Assembly (NCBI GenBank): GCA_002104945.1
Contig: MCFH01000111.1
Coordinates: 1 to 45,100 of the forward strand
Length of the DNA: 45,100 nucleotides
Reading direction: 5' to 3'
Source of the DNA: Piromyces finnis
Lineage: Eukaryota; Neocallimastigomycota; Neocallimastigomycetes; Neocallimastigales; Neocallimastigaceae
In this document: piece by piece, positions 29,550 through 41,220 of the stretch
Layout: every line of letters begins with the position of its first letter
How positions within the stretch are numbered: position 1 is the stretch's first letter
Translations under genes and position numbers: made by a program
The notes under the pieces: model-generated
Seen by the model: only the letters and a program-made list of their open reading frames with translations
Database searches by the model: none
What the model was told of the DNA's origin: nothing

Positions 29550-32544
29550 ATGCCCCTAAGAGAAAACTAGGTGGGTTTTGGACATAACCATGAATTTCTG
29601 GTAGCATTTATCTTGAAATTCCTTGAGAGCTATCGTAGTGGGATTATTTCAATGATATCAGCATCAACCACTCTTGCTAAGTCATAAAAGGTACTAAGTA
29701 TTGGTAGTTATCCTCTTTCTTCTGGACATTCATGATTTTGATAATTTTCGGTAGCCCACTGTGCAAGTGTTAGTTCTTCAGTTTTTATATGGTTATGTTC
29801 AAGTTCACTTATATGAAACACGGGTAGACGATTGGGAAAGTTGACTTGCTGAATCCCGGTAGTTAACTTGCTTTCATCAATCCAATAACCTTGAAAGGAC
29901 GTACTTTCTCTTGTAGTTGTAGAAGGGAAAGTGTTTTAATTTTCTGGTTTTCTTAAACACACAAATCCATGAGCCTAATTTTAGGGTAGTTAATTCTCTT
30001 CTATGGTCCAAGTGGTCTAAAGAACCTGTTCTTGATATGTCCAGCATGTGCTTTAAGTTACCTAAGTTGTGAGCGAAAGCTATCTAATATAGGAGCTTCA
30101 CCAAGTGGAGTGGACAAGTTCTGAATCTTGAGGGTTCATATGTACCTGGTAGTTATACAAGGCTAGGAATGGGGAACTGCTTAGTAGAACTGTGCACTGC
30201 ATTATTTAACAGAACTCAGCTAAGTACAAGTACTTCAACCATTCGTCGTCATCAAAGGTCTTCACAAAGCATCTAAGGTACATACTTACGTAGGAAGTTG
30301 TTACGTTCTACCTGACCAACTGTTTCATGATGGCCAGTAGTAGCAAGGTTTACTTCTACGCCAAAGAACCCCATAATGTCCTTCCACAACTTACTAGTGA
30401 ACTGGACACCACGATCCGTAGTAACCGATTTGGGACAACCATGTAACTTGAATACATGTTGTAAGTATGGCTAAGGCTGTTTTCTTAGCAGTAGGCATAC
30501 TCCTAAATCCCACTAAGTGTATCATTTTGGTTAACTTATCGCTACAAACCATGATACAACCTCTTCTAGTGACTTCTGGGGGTTCTGAGGGACTACTACC
30601 TGGTTTTCTACGTTCCTTAATAGGTAGGTCCGTCAGGAAGTCAATTTCTACTTCTTGCCAAGGTAAGTCTGCAACTTTTACCCTAGCAGCGCTACCGTAC
30701 GGCTTGTGTCCTGTTGTCCTTTTGGGTACAACATATGGTACAAGCTTTAATATATCCCGCAATGTCATCTTCATTTTTGGCCAGTAGTAGTTTCTGGCTA
30801 TCAGGTCATAAGTTTTATCTTTCCCAATGACCTGCTGTTTCACTATCGTGGTTAAGTTTTATGATTGTTTCCCTTAACACCTTTGGTACATATGTACGTT
30901 CTGGTGCATCCTTTCTAACAATCAACCCATTAACCATCAACCACTTCTTTTTGATGAGCTTGTGGCCTCTTTTTGCGTCAAGACCATCTCTAATTTCCCT
31001 AGCAAGCTCATCCGTGTTGTAAGCTTGTTTCAGTTCTCCACAAAGCTTACTTCTAACACCGCATAGCACTCTTCTTCCACGGGTGGAAATTCTTTTACCT
31101 GTTCAGGTCGAAGGAGGCTAGCTTTTTCCATCTCCAGTTGTACCTGTTCTGGAGATACCATTCTTGATAGGATATCGGCTCTACCATTCATTTTTCCTGG
31201 CCGATATATTATTTCGAAGTTGTATGCAGCAAACAGCTCTTGCCATCTTGCCTGTCTTGCTGTCAACAACTGTGGTTTTGTGGCGAACAGGAGATTCCTA
31301 TGGTCACATATACTAGGACCTTATGTTTCGCACCCATTAACAGGTGTCGCCACTCGATGAAGCATTCCTAATAGCCAACAACTCCTTTTCCGTGATGGAG
31401 TAGTTGATTTCTGCTTTCGTAAGTTTCTTGGAATAGTAATACACAGGGTGTAGTTCATTGTCATCGCCTAGTTGTGATAATACACCACCCACTGCGTAGT
31501 TACTAGCGTCGCACTCCACTATAAACTGACGGTCATGGTCAGGATATGCTAATACTGGTGGAGGACAACAGCATTTCTTTTAACTTCTCGAACGCCTGAG
31601 ATGCGTTCTTCATTCCACAGGAACTGTACCTTTTTGGACGTCATAGCATATAACGGCCTTGCTATCTTAGAGAAGTCCTTTATAAACTTCCTATAATAGT
31701 TGCAGAATCCGAGGAATGACTGTAGTTCTTTGAGGTTGGTTGGTTGTGGCCAACTTGCTACAGCTTTTAACTTCTCTGGGTCGGTTTTAATACCATATTT
31801 TCCAACTACATGACCCAGGAATGCAAGTTCTTCCTTTGTGGAACTCACACTTCGCTAATTTAGCTACTAGACGATTATCTATTAGCTTTTGTAGGACCTT
31901 TTTTACTGCCCTACATGCTCTTCAAGTGACTTGGAGTAGATGATGATATCATCCAAGTACACTTGACAGCAGTCATTGATTCCTCTGCCAGCACCGTATT
32001 AATGAACCCTTGGAACGTGGCAGGAGCATTAGTCAACCCAAATGGCATCACTAGATATTCATAATGCCCAAACTTGGTTGAGAATGCCGTCTTGTATTCG
32101 TCACCTTCACGAATACGCACGAGTTGTAGGCAGACTTCAAATCCAACTTGGAGAAGATAGTCGCGCCTTTCATAGCCTCGAACACTTGAACTGATGAGTG
32201 GTAAGGGGAAGGAGTTACGCACTGTTACCTTATTAAGACGCCTATAATCAGTACATAATCGTCTTTCACCACTCTTTTTGGGCACGAATAACACAGGATA
32301 ACCTGCAGGACTCTCTGACTTCCTGATGAAGCCCTTTGCCAGGTTTTCCTCTATATATTCCTTCAATGCTTTTTCCTCTTCTGGATTGAAGGGATATATA
32401 GGCCCTTTATGGAGACTAGCATCCGGCTCCAGGTCGATCTTACAGTCGTAAGGACGGTGTTCTGGTAGCTGGTTAGCTATCTCTTCATTAAATGCTTCTT
32501 TGAAATTGTGGTAGTACTTCTCCACGATTTCTTCAGGTGTGGGT

Positions 32545-32840
32545 TGATTTTCGTTTAAGTTTTCTTCCTGTACCAACCCTACGTAAATGTGATTTTCTCT
32601 AAGTTCGACTCTTGTACCAACCCTAATGAAACACAAGTTTTCTCTAAGTTGGATTCAAATGTCAACCCTCCGGAATCACATTTTTTCTCTAAGTCAACAC
32701 TCTGTACCAACCCTACTGAAACGGGATTTTCTCTAGTCAGAACTCGTGTCAACCCTCGAACACATTTTTCTCTAAGTTAGCACTCTGTACCAACCTACTG
32801 AAACAGTTTTCTCTAAGTTGGAACTCGATGCCAACCTCCG
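32545..32840 (-). repeat. 45 bp coding minisatellite in element B copy 2, ~6 units
   Basis: The minus strand has about six GGTTGRYAY...AACTTAGAGAAAA units against 2.8 in copy 1, with more sequence variation and some one-base losses. The element B linker therefore varies in length between copies. Confidence 0.85.
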
Positions 32841-33376
32841 GAACTTCCGTTTCTGGTTTCCTTTGTAGCCTTGTGGCTACCATTACCCACGATTTCGGCT
32901 TCTATGTTTTCCGCAGTTACAGTTACCAGAGGCCTTCTTGCTTTGCATTAGTAACTGTAGTTATGGACTTAATTGAGTACAGTAGTAGATATCGCCACCA
33001 TTTACACCATAAGTTGGTATGTCCTTTATCTTATCATTATCTACCACGAAGTACCTCACTTGTGCATCTTTATCATAACCTCTGTAGATAAAGTGCTCAT
33101 CCATGAAGCCCAGTCCCACAATGATCATCTCCGGCATGTTGTCGGATAGGTGACAACTTGTGTTGAAGCAGTATGGTTTAGGCTTCTTGTTCGCCAGATG
33201 GAGTTAACCATAACTTCAACTGCAAGTCATCTGAGAACTGCTTTAACTCGATATCTCCATTCACAGTTCTGAATATGGCTGGTTTGTCCACTACTTTTAA
33301 CCCGAGCTTCTTTGCCAAATTTGGGTGAATGAGGTTGTAGTGGAACCAGTATCATACAAGACTTCTACCCTTTTTA

Positions 33377-33381
33377 ATATC
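33377..33381. repeat. Target-site duplication (left) of element F
   Basis: ATATC, repeated at 39499-39503. The undisturbed site in copy 1 (minus strand) reads TTTTTATATCTCGAGG. Confidence 0.85.
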
Positions 33382-33790
33382 TGTAACGAATCATAGAAAT
33401 TAGTAACCTGTCTTAGTGGTTAGTAACTAAGACCTTGGTTTGAACTACTCGAGTTCGAAACCTCATTAATATCTTTTTTTTAATTATTAAAATATTTTAT
33501 AACGAAATTTTACCAAAGAAGATAATTTCTGATTGGCTTAAAAAATTAAGTTGTAAAATTTTTATAAATTTACTTTTAAAAACATTTATATAAATACGAG
33601 TGAAATTTCTCAAAAAATTATTTGGAATTCGAGTTTTTATTAACAAAGAAATTTTATAATAAAAATAAAATTATTAAACACTAACCTGTTATAATTTTGT
33701 TAAGTGTTCAATAATAAAATTTTTATTTGCTTTTATTATTTTCCTTTTTATATATTTGTGTTTTTATTTATTGAACATTAGTTCTTTACA
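33382..33790 (+). repeat. LTR family F, 5' LTR
   Basis: Starts TGTAACGAATCATAG and ends TTCTTTACA. Near its tip: inverted repeat GTCTTAGT/ACTAAGAC (33410-33417/33426-33433). GAGTTTTTAT at 33631-33640 complements the bases following the LTR. Confidence 0.93.
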
Positions 33791-33800
33791 ATAAAAACTC
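33791..33800 (+). promoter_or_regulatory. Candidate self-priming primer-binding site of element F
   Basis: ATAAAAACTC follows the LTR directly and complements GAGTTTTTAT (33631-33640) in the LTR over 10 bases. No TGG-type tRNA site is present. The sequence is low in complexity, so the match is weaker evidence than for element B. Confidence 0.4.
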
Positions 33801-34486
33801 CTAAAATATATAATAACACCTTAGTGTTTAAAAAAGGAAGAATTTTTAATTTATTAAAAAATTAAGTAAGTCAGTGAAGCTTATTTTAACAATAAGGGTA
33901 CTGAAAACAAAAGTAAAACCCACAGTTATTATAAGGGGAGCGCCAGGACGCTTAATTTAATAATAAAGAAAAAATTCATTTTCTAATAAAACGTTTTCTA
34001 CTTTTAATAAATAAAATTAAATTTTATTTATTATTTTTGAAAAAATATTAAAATAACAAAGAAGTTAGGATTCAATACCTCCCTTAGCGTGGATAGTTGG
34101 ACACCTATACGTAATACTTTGTTGTTTAGATATTATTAATAATCGGGGAATTAAACCTATTTTTTTCTTTCCGCTTAATTAAGTGACAATAAAGAAACTA
34201 ATACCGTTAATTCCTTTTATTGAAAATTTTCATTTCCAATATTAACAATTGATAATATCTACGTTATCAACAAAGAGCTACAAGGGACCTAGTATTGAAT
34301 ACTAATAAAATTAAATATTTGATGGTCCAATACTATTTAATTTGACTCTTTGTCTATATTTAAAATATTTTAATCAATAAATAATAATAAAGATTTAATT
34401 TTTTTTTCTTTCTTAATTTCTTCAAACATAACTTTATCTTATTTACATAATTTTTATTTTCAAACAATTATATTTTTTTAATTTTA
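33801..34486 (+). other. Element F 5' leader
   Basis: About 690 bases without a long frame, more mixed in composition than the genome background (AGGGGAGCGCCAGGACGC near 33937, ACCTCCCTTAGCGTGG near 34078). Probably untranslated leader with packaging signals; none is recognisable. Confidence 0.5.
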
Positions 34487-36580
34487 ATGGAAGGACAAAT
34501 ATTTGATAACGCCTCACTAAAAGACGGTTTCGCAGGAGACAGAAAATATCTCAAAGGTTTCTTAGCCAAAATAGAACTTGTTTTTCTCCTTTATCCCGAA
34601 AGATATCAAGATGAAGAGAGCAAGGTTATCTACCTGATTTCTCGCCTTTATGGAAATGCATTAAATTGGGCCGCTACGCTTATTGACAACCATGATCCAT
34701 GTCTGACCAACTACCAAGCATTCAAGGAAAGACTAAAGGCATTCTACGGGAACAATGATGCAGTCTACGTAGCCAATCAAATGCTACGTACTCTCAAGCA
34801 ACATCGTTTGGGCGGCATCAGAGGATACATCCTTGAATTTAACAAATACTCTGATGAATCTAACTGGAATGAAGAGGCTAAGATGGATGCTTTTATCGCT
34901 GGGCTCAACCAAGAAGTTGCAATGAAGATATTAGAGATGTTCCCAGGACCAAGAGATTTGTTTTCCCTCCAAACTATTGCAGCTAGAATAGACTCCAGAC
35001 TTGCTACCAGGGGATTATTTTTTGACAAAAATACTAAGGGACCAAGTTCTAATTCCAGCAATGGCTCCAGAAAGGCTTCCACAAATCTAAAAGAACATCC
35101 CAAGAAGAAAAGATACTTTGGTCCGTTATCCAAGGAAGAAAAAGAAAGAAGAAGTAAGGAAAACTTATGTGTCTATTGTGGATCTCCAGGACACCAACTG
35201 AAAGATTGTCATAAGAGAAGAAATAAAAACTCAGCATTCGAATCTTTAGTTTCTCTACAAAATAATTCTACCAATTCCAAGAAAAATCAACAAGATAGGG
35301 TAACCTCAAATTTTAAATTATCGTTTGAACTAGACACAAAAATTCTTATAGACTCCGGTTCTACACTTAATCTAATAGATGTCGACTATTGCAACGATCA
35401 CAATATTCCCTACCACTATGAAGAAGATTTACCCAACGTATTCGGTATTGGTGGTAGCCAAAAACTGTTCGGAGTTACTCCACTTCTTAATCTTCGCTAC
35501 ATGGATCACCTATGCCGTACTGTCTTTTACGTTACTGATCTACCTGTATATCCTTGTATTCTAGGTCTACGTTGGCTTAAGGAACATAATCCAAGTATTG
35601 ACTTTGAAAATAATAAATTATCCTTTGGTTCTTCATATTGCTTGGATCATTGTATGACTCTCCCTTCGAATGTTCCCGAATTCCATCAGGAAACTTCTGT
35701 TTTTTCTACTGATTGCAATAACTCTTCTTCCGTTTCTTTGCCTATTTTTATTGACAAACCTAAATCTTCTTTTTCAAATTCTAAGTTATCTCATTCTCGT
35801 AATCCCAAAGAAAATCGTTCTAAATCTGTCTTAATTAACAATGAATCTGTTAACGATCCTTTATCACAAGAGACTTGTACTGTCATGGCTTCTAATATAT
35901 CTCTTTCTAAAGTTGATTCTTGTTCACCAAAAAACTCTTTTAAAGACTCAAATCCTACTACTAAACTTCCGAAGGAATTAGAATCATATATGGACGTCTT
36001 TAGCGAATCTTCTGCTGCTCAATTACCACCTCATCGTCCTTATGATTGCCAAATAAACCTAATCGAAAATGCCAAGCTATTTTATGGACCAATCTACCCA
36101 CTAACAGACGAAGAAACAAGAGTTTTGAAGGATTATATCGATGAAAACCTCAAAAAGGGTTTCATTAGGAAATCCAAATCTCCTGCTGGTGCGCCTGTAC
36201 TTTTCGTTCCTAAAAAGAATGGTGAACTCCGTCTTTGTCAAGATTATAGGGAACTCAACAAAATTACCATTAGAGATTCCTATCCTCTACCTCTGATTCA
36301 AGATATGCTAGAGCATCTTGGTAAAGCGAAAATCTTCTCAAAATTGGATTTACGATCAGCATATAATTTGGTCCGAATCAAAAAGGGTGATGAATATAAA
36401 ACAGCTTTCACCTGCAAATTCGGCCACTTTGAATACCTGGTAATGCCATTCGGACTGAAAAACGCCCCGGCTGTTTTTCAGCATTTTATCAATGATGTTC
36501 TGGAAAATATTCTAGGGATTTTTGTTTATTCATATATTGACGATTTAATTATTTTTCTGAAAACCATAAATCCACATTAA
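34487..36580 (+). CDS. Element F Gag-protease-RT (697 codons, then frameshift)
   Basis: One frame from MEGQIFDNASLKD: gag capsid domain (~10-190), CCHC knuckle CVYCGSPGHQLKDC (~228-241), protease LIDSGSTLNLID (~285-296), RT with LCQDYRELNK, FSKLDLRSAYNLVRI, MPFGLKNAPAVFQ and YIDDLIIF (~683). The catalytic residues seen are intact. The frame is lost a few codons after YIDD near 36556-36560. Gag and Pol share one frame, as in Tf1-like chromoviruses. The start fits: the first ATG after the leader, followed by a good gag domain. Confidence 0.93.
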   Translation: MEGQIFDNASLKDGFAGDRKYLKGFLAKIELVFLLYPERYQDEESKVIYLISRLYGNALNWAATLIDNHDPCLTNYQAFKERLKAFYGNNDAVYVANQMLRTLKQHRLGGIRGYILEFNKYSDESNWNEEAKMDAFIAGLNQEVAMKILEMFPGPRDLFSLQTIAARIDSRLATRGLFFDKNTKGPSSNSSNGSRKASTNLKEHPKKKRYFGPLSKEEKERRSKENLCVYCGSPGHQLKDCHKRRNKNSAFESLVSLQNNSTNSKKNQQDRVTSNFKLSFELDTKILIDSGSTLNLIDVDYCNDHNIPYHYEEDLPNVFGIGGSQKLFGVTPLLNLRYMDHLCRTVFYVTDLPVYPCILGLRWLKEHNPSIDFENNKLSFGSSYCLDHCMTLPSNVPEFHQETSVFSTDCNNSSSVSLPIFIDKPKSSFSNSKLSHSRNPKENRSKSVLINNESVNDPLSQETCTVMASNISLSKVDSCSPKNSFKDSNPTTKLPKELESYMDVFSESSAAQLPPHRPYDCQINLIENAKLFYGPIYPLTDEETRVLKDYIDENLKKGFIRKSKSPAGAPVLFVPKKNGELRLCQDYRELNKITIRDSYPLPLIQDMLEHLGKAKIFSKLDLRSAYNLVRIKKGDEYKTAFTCKFGHFEYLVMPFGLKNAPAVFQHFINDVLENILGIFVYSYIDDLIIFLKTINPH

Positions 36581-38855
36581 GCACGTTATCGAAGTCCTGG
36601 GATCGCTTAAGAAATGCTGGTCTTTTGCTAAGCTTGAAAAGTGTGAATTCTTTGTTTCCTCTATTGATTTCCTTGGTCATCGGATATCCTCTGAAGGTAT
36701 ACATATGGACCCCAATAAAGTTTCTGCTATTATTAATTGGCCAGTTCCGTCCAGTGTCAAGGAAGTTCAATCTTTTTTGGCCTAGCCAACTACTATCGTC
36801 GGTTTATTCCTAATTTGCCAAAGTTGCACCAACCCCTTCACAGACTACTTCGTAAAAACGTTAAATTTGATTTTTCCTCTGAAGCTCTTGATGCATTTAA
36901 TACCATTAAATCATTAATTTCATCTGCTCCCATCCTGTCTCACCCAAATCGTGATCTTCCCTTTATTGTTGAAACCGACTCTGCAACTTTGCTATAGGAG
37001 CAGTTCTGTCTCAAAAATCTCCTGATGATAAAATGATCCATCCTGTCGCTTTCTATTCAAGATCTTCTTACTTCCGCTGAAAGAAACTATCCTATATACG
37101 ATAAAGAACTTTTAGCTATTGTTAATGCTCTTGAAACTTGGCGACATTTTTCTCAAAGGTGCTTTAACCCCGTTTACTATTTATTCAGATCATCGAAACT
37201 TACTATATCAAAAGAAACCGGAAAAAATGTCACAACGTCTTGTTCGTTGGGCCCTTTTCCTTTCCGAATTTAACTTTAAAATTCTCTACCGCTCTGGTTC
37301 ATCTAATGGTAAACCTGATGCGCTTTCACGAAGACCTGATTATATGGATTTCTCTCTTCCTTCTGATGCTCCTTTTTCGGTTTTTACGCCCTGAGAATTT
37401 CTGCGCTTTGATTTGTTCCATTTCTTCTCTTAATGATGAAATATTATCTGAATATGTGAACGACTCTTTTTACATTGACATTTGCAATTTTCTTGAAATA
37501 AGAATCTCCCAGCTCCACATCCACAAAGTAATAAATTCTCCCTTAGTAATAGTTTTCTTCTTTTTGATAGTAGAATCTATGTCCCTTTAAAATGCCGTCC
37601 CTCCGTTTTGAAACTCTGTCATGATTCCCCCTCTGCCGGTCATTTTGGTATCCGCAAAAACTATTTCTTTGATCTCTCGTGACTTTTGGTGGCCATCCAT
37701 TTCTATTGATGTTAAGAATTATATCCGATCTTGCGAGATTTGTTGCCGCTCCAAGCCTTCTCGTCATAAACCATATGGTTTACTTCAAACCCCTTGAGAT
37801 TAGTGACCATCCTTGGGCTTCTATTTCTATGGATTTCATTACTGACCTCCCTCCTTCGGATGGGATTTAACACTATTCTTGTTGTAGTTGACCGCCTTAC
37901 TAAAATGTGCCACCTCATTCCCTTTAAAGGTATTCCTTCTGCTTCTGATACTGCTTTTGCTTTTTTGAATTATATTTTCAAAATTCACGGTCTCCCTCTG
38001 GAAATTATTTCCGATAGAGGCGCGCAATTCACTTCGAAATTTTGGAAATCTATTTGTCAATCTTTGGACGTCAATGTTAAATATTCTTCACCATATCATC
38101 ATCAATCCAATGGCCAAACGGAGAGGGTAAACTCCGTTGTTGAACAATATTTAAGATGCTTTTCTAATTATAAAGGAACAAACTGGATCAACTTTCTTCC
38201 ATTGGCAGAATTCAGTTACAATAATGCTGTTCAAGACTCAACAAAATTCTCACCATTCTTCCTAAATTATGGTTATCACCCAAAATACTCTCCGGTAATT
38301 CCTGACCAAACGAATGTTCCAAGAGCTGAAGAGTTTACAAGAGACTTTGAAGACCTAATGGAGAAACTAAAAGAAAACTTTAAAGAAGGCCATCCAAGTT
38401 CAAAAGAAATATGCCGACAAGTATAGACAGAACCTCCGACATTCAAGACTGGTGACAAAGTATGGTTGGATAGCTCCTTGATAATTCATAAAGGAAATAA
38501 AAAATTTAATCCTAGGAAACTTGGCCCGTTTAGGATAATTAGTAAAATCTCTAATCTCACTTATAAATTAGAATTACCAAAATCGCTGAAGATTTACCCA
38601 ATTGTTTCATGTTTTCAAACCTAGAACCGTATTATGAAGATAGTTTTGGAAGAATCAAAGATCCACCTCCACCTATAATAGTAAATGAAGAAGAAGAATA
38701 CGAAGTAGAAGAAATACTTGATAAAAGAAAGCATTATGGGAAGATTCAATATCTAATAAAATGGAAAGGTTATCCGCTTTCAGAAAGCATCTTGGGAACC
38801 TGAAAGTAATTTAAACTGCGATGAACTAATTAAAAACTTTAATAATTCACATTAG
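36581..38855 (+). pseudogene. Element F RT end, RNase H, integrase and chromodomain, multiple frameshifts
   Basis: Continuation of Pol in at least eight short frames. RT thumb (LGHRISSEGI), RNase H (VETDSA, IYSDHRNLLY), integrase HHCC finger (~37600-37750), catalytic Asp (MDFITDLP), Asp (ISDRGAQF) and Glu (NGQTERVN), then a chromodomain (YEVEEILDKRKHYGK, YLIKWKGYPLSE, followed by SWEPESNL in the next frame), stop at 38853-38855. Breaks are one-base changes, several in runs (TTTTTGG missing G near 36780, GGG for GG near 37864, extra T near 37152). Chromodomains of this type bind methylated histone H3 and guide integration in known chromoviruses. Confidence 0.9.
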
Positions 38856-38955
38856 TAATAGTTATTAATTTAAAAAAAATTAGTAATTGATAAGAGAAAA
38901 GAGAATAGAAAATAGAAAATAGAAAATGAAAAATATATTTATAATTTAATATTCA

Positions 38956-38963
<8 letters not shown>

Positions 38964-38988
<25 letters not shown>
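38964..38988 (+). repeat. Poly-A run in the element F 3' region
   Basis: 25 A in a row between the chromodomain stop and the polypurine tract. The rest of 38856-39076 is AT-rich and non-coding. Confidence 0.9.
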
Positions 38989-39076
38989 TTTTCAAAATGT
39001 ATTCACTCGTTTCAATTATTTCTTTTATAATAAAGTAACAAATAAATTTAGTTGATTCGTCTGGTATCCGAATCCT

Positions 39077-39086
39077 GGAGGAGGAC
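39077..39086 (+). promoter_or_regulatory. Polypurine tract of element F
   Basis: GGAGGAGGAC two bases before the 3' LTR (39089). Confidence 0.75.
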
Positions 39087-39088
39087 CA

Positions 39089-39498
39089 TGTAACGAATCA
39101 TAGAAATTAGTAACCTGTCTTAGTGGTTAGTAACTAAGACCTTGGTTTGAACTACTCGAGTTCGAAACCTCATTAATATCTTTTTTTTATTATTAAAATA
39201 TTTTATAACGAAATTTTACCAAAGAAGATAATTTCTGATTGGCTTAAAAAATTAAGTTGTAAAATTTTTATAAATTTACTTTTAAAAACATTTATATAAA
39301 TACGAGTGAAATTTCTCAAAAAATTATTTGGAATTCGAGTTTTTATTAACAAAGAAATTTTATAATAAAAAATAAAATTATTAAACACTAACCTGTTATA
39401 ATTTTGTTAAGTGTTCAATAATAAAATTTTTATTTGCTTTTATTATTTTCCTTTTTTATATATTTGTGTTTTTATTTATTGAACATTAGTTCTTTACA
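39089..39498 (+). repeat. LTR family F, 3' LTR
   Basis: Matches 33382-33790 with only one-base length changes in A or T runs. Ends TTCTTTACA, followed by the target duplication ATATC. Confidence 0.94.
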
Positions 39499-39503
39499 AT
39501 ATC
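39499..39503. repeat. Target-site duplication (right) of element F
   Basis: ATATC, pairing with 33377-33381. Confidence 0.85.
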
Positions 39504-41220
39504 TCGAGGTTTGCTTCTTGCATTTATTTCAGCTACTAGTTGGTTCTGACTGTAGTAACTGTTATTGACCGTCGTTTGACTTGCCATAGCCTTAGGTAAT
39601 GGGTTATTTCCCATACTAGAAGGTCCTTGCCTTGGTTGGAAGCTAGAACTTCTTCTAAAGCTTGACTTATTTAAGGATTCACGACGTTCTTTAGTACCAT
39701 TATTGTTTTTTGCGTAAGCCTGAGTGTTGGTCTGCTCACTTTAGGCTTATTATTTGGCTTGTTGTTCTTCTGCTTCAACTCAGCCCATCTAGATGGCCTA
39801 CATGGGTCTGTAATGTCCAACAATGCCATAATAGTGGTCTGGCGGTCTCTTTTGTCGTACTTTTCTATGGTTTCATTACGGAAGACTGCTTGGTGATCAT
39901 CGCACTTTAACAAGACTTCACTTAATGTTTCCAGCGTACGTTCCTGTTCAGGGATATCATAGAACGCTTCCCTGACAGAAGGCCTGACCTGTTGTATTAA
40001 CACCTGTCTCCTAACATTTTTCAGGAGCCCAAGTGTTTCCGTCAATTCATTGAACTCTTCCAAGTAATCGTATGCTTTTCCCCACTCATGTGTGAGCTTA
40101 AGCAACTTTGACTTGCAGAGTTCATGGGGAGACTCTGGTGGAAACTTATCTTGAAGGTGGAGGAATAGTCTTTCAGCATCAGGATTCCTACGCTGCAACA
40201 TCCTCTCTCTAAGTCTATACCATCTCAATACTTCCCACCTAGATGATCTTCAATGAAGCTAACCTTTGCCTTTTCGTCGTTACCATAGTCATATGGGTAA
40301 CGTTTGAAATGACGTAAGCACTTCTCTTGAAAACCCTCTAAGTCTATCCCATTATTATCAAACATAGGCACTTTTTCTTCATACCTATGTACTCGCCAGT
40401 CGAACATCTTTACGTCCCCATCCTCGGAGTATTCCGTAGGGTTGGTGCTACTACTAGTTCCAGCACCATGAGGATTACCCATACCACCGGTTTGATAGGA
40501 TGTTCTTTCATGAGCTCTGGCTTCAGCTCTTCTGTTCATGGCTTCGACTTTAGCCTCGAAACAATTTTTCTCTTTCTTCTAGAGCGTTTCGTTGCTCCCT
40601 CAATCTGGCCATCTCTTCTTCAAGCTCTTTTTTATAAGAGACAAAGGCACTAGATTGGCGGTACAACGTTTCTTGGTTGTTTAGCACTTGCTGGTGGTCT
40701 TGTAACCTTTCCTCATGTTCTGCAGTAAAGGCATTTTCCACAGCATGCAGCTCTTCCAAGCTAACTTGGCTAGCCGACTCATTAGCTTCCAACCTTTGAT
40801 CCACTTCAACAAATTTTTGCTGAAGAGCATCGTTTATCTCGCTCTTGTAAACCTCAATACCACGAAGTTGTTCTTCCATAGCACCCAGACGGTTTCCCAT
40901 ACTAGCAAACTGGCTAGATATTTCCGAAACCCATCTATTAATAGAACTTTAATGTGTTGCATTGGGTTTACCTCACTATTATTAGTAAAAAGAAAGAAGG
41001 ATCAACAGGGGCGGGCATAGAATCCCCCTGTTGAACCTGTAAATTCTGATTAGATTCGACCTCAGTGCTTTCGAGAAGCACCGGGGTTCGAACCCGTGAC
41101 ATTCCCTCTACACCATCCATGCCATCCGCGCTCGCCGCGTCAGGACGGGTCCCGTCCCTTACGAATTGATGTTTTTTGTGTCCAATTTATGGACACCTCG
41201 AGGGTTAGGCGACTTACCTG
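39504..41220 (-). pseudogene. Element B copy 2, gag part
   Basis: The minus strand repeats copy 1 from its leader (CAGGTAAGTCGCC) through coiled coil and gag domain to just before the protease. It has several one-base breaks (near 39740, 40228, 40550 and 40950). The structured leader and its GGGTTCGAACC B-box mimic are conserved (about 41080-41100). The 5' LTR, primer site and first four codons are gone; the sequence is cut at CAG|GTAAGT and joined to LTR C. Confidence 0.9.

Larger units (their letters stand above)
29567..33381 (-). pseudogene. Element B copy 2, pol part (protease end to C-terminus)
   Basis: The minus strand repeats the copy 1 pol sequence: linker repeats, RT, RNase H, integrase and C-terminal tail, ending TAG at 29567-29569. 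It is split into many short frames by single-base insertions and deletions (for example extra bases near 31565 and 31600, a missing base near 31361). Substitutions against copy 1 are few. It reads correctly (WLKYLYLAE) where copy 1 has its first frameshift. It is interrupted at its upstream end by element F just before the protease active site. Confidence 0.9.
33382..39498 (+). mobile_element. Element F: complete Ty3/gypsy chromovirus nested in element B copy 2
   Basis: 6117 bp with two LTRs (409 and 410 bp), 5 bp target duplication ATATC, gag, CCHC knuckle, protease, RT, RNase H, integrase and a canonical chromodomain, plus a polypurine tract. The LTRs differ only by about three one-base indels in A or T runs, so the insertion is very young. 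It cuts the gag-protease region of element B copy 2. Confidence 0.95.

Noticed and set aside
22791-41220. The element B palindrome as a pure sequencing fold-back
   Set aside because: The arms differ by the F insertion, the minisatellite number and the outer ends. A partial artefact at the centre is still possible and is noted under findings.
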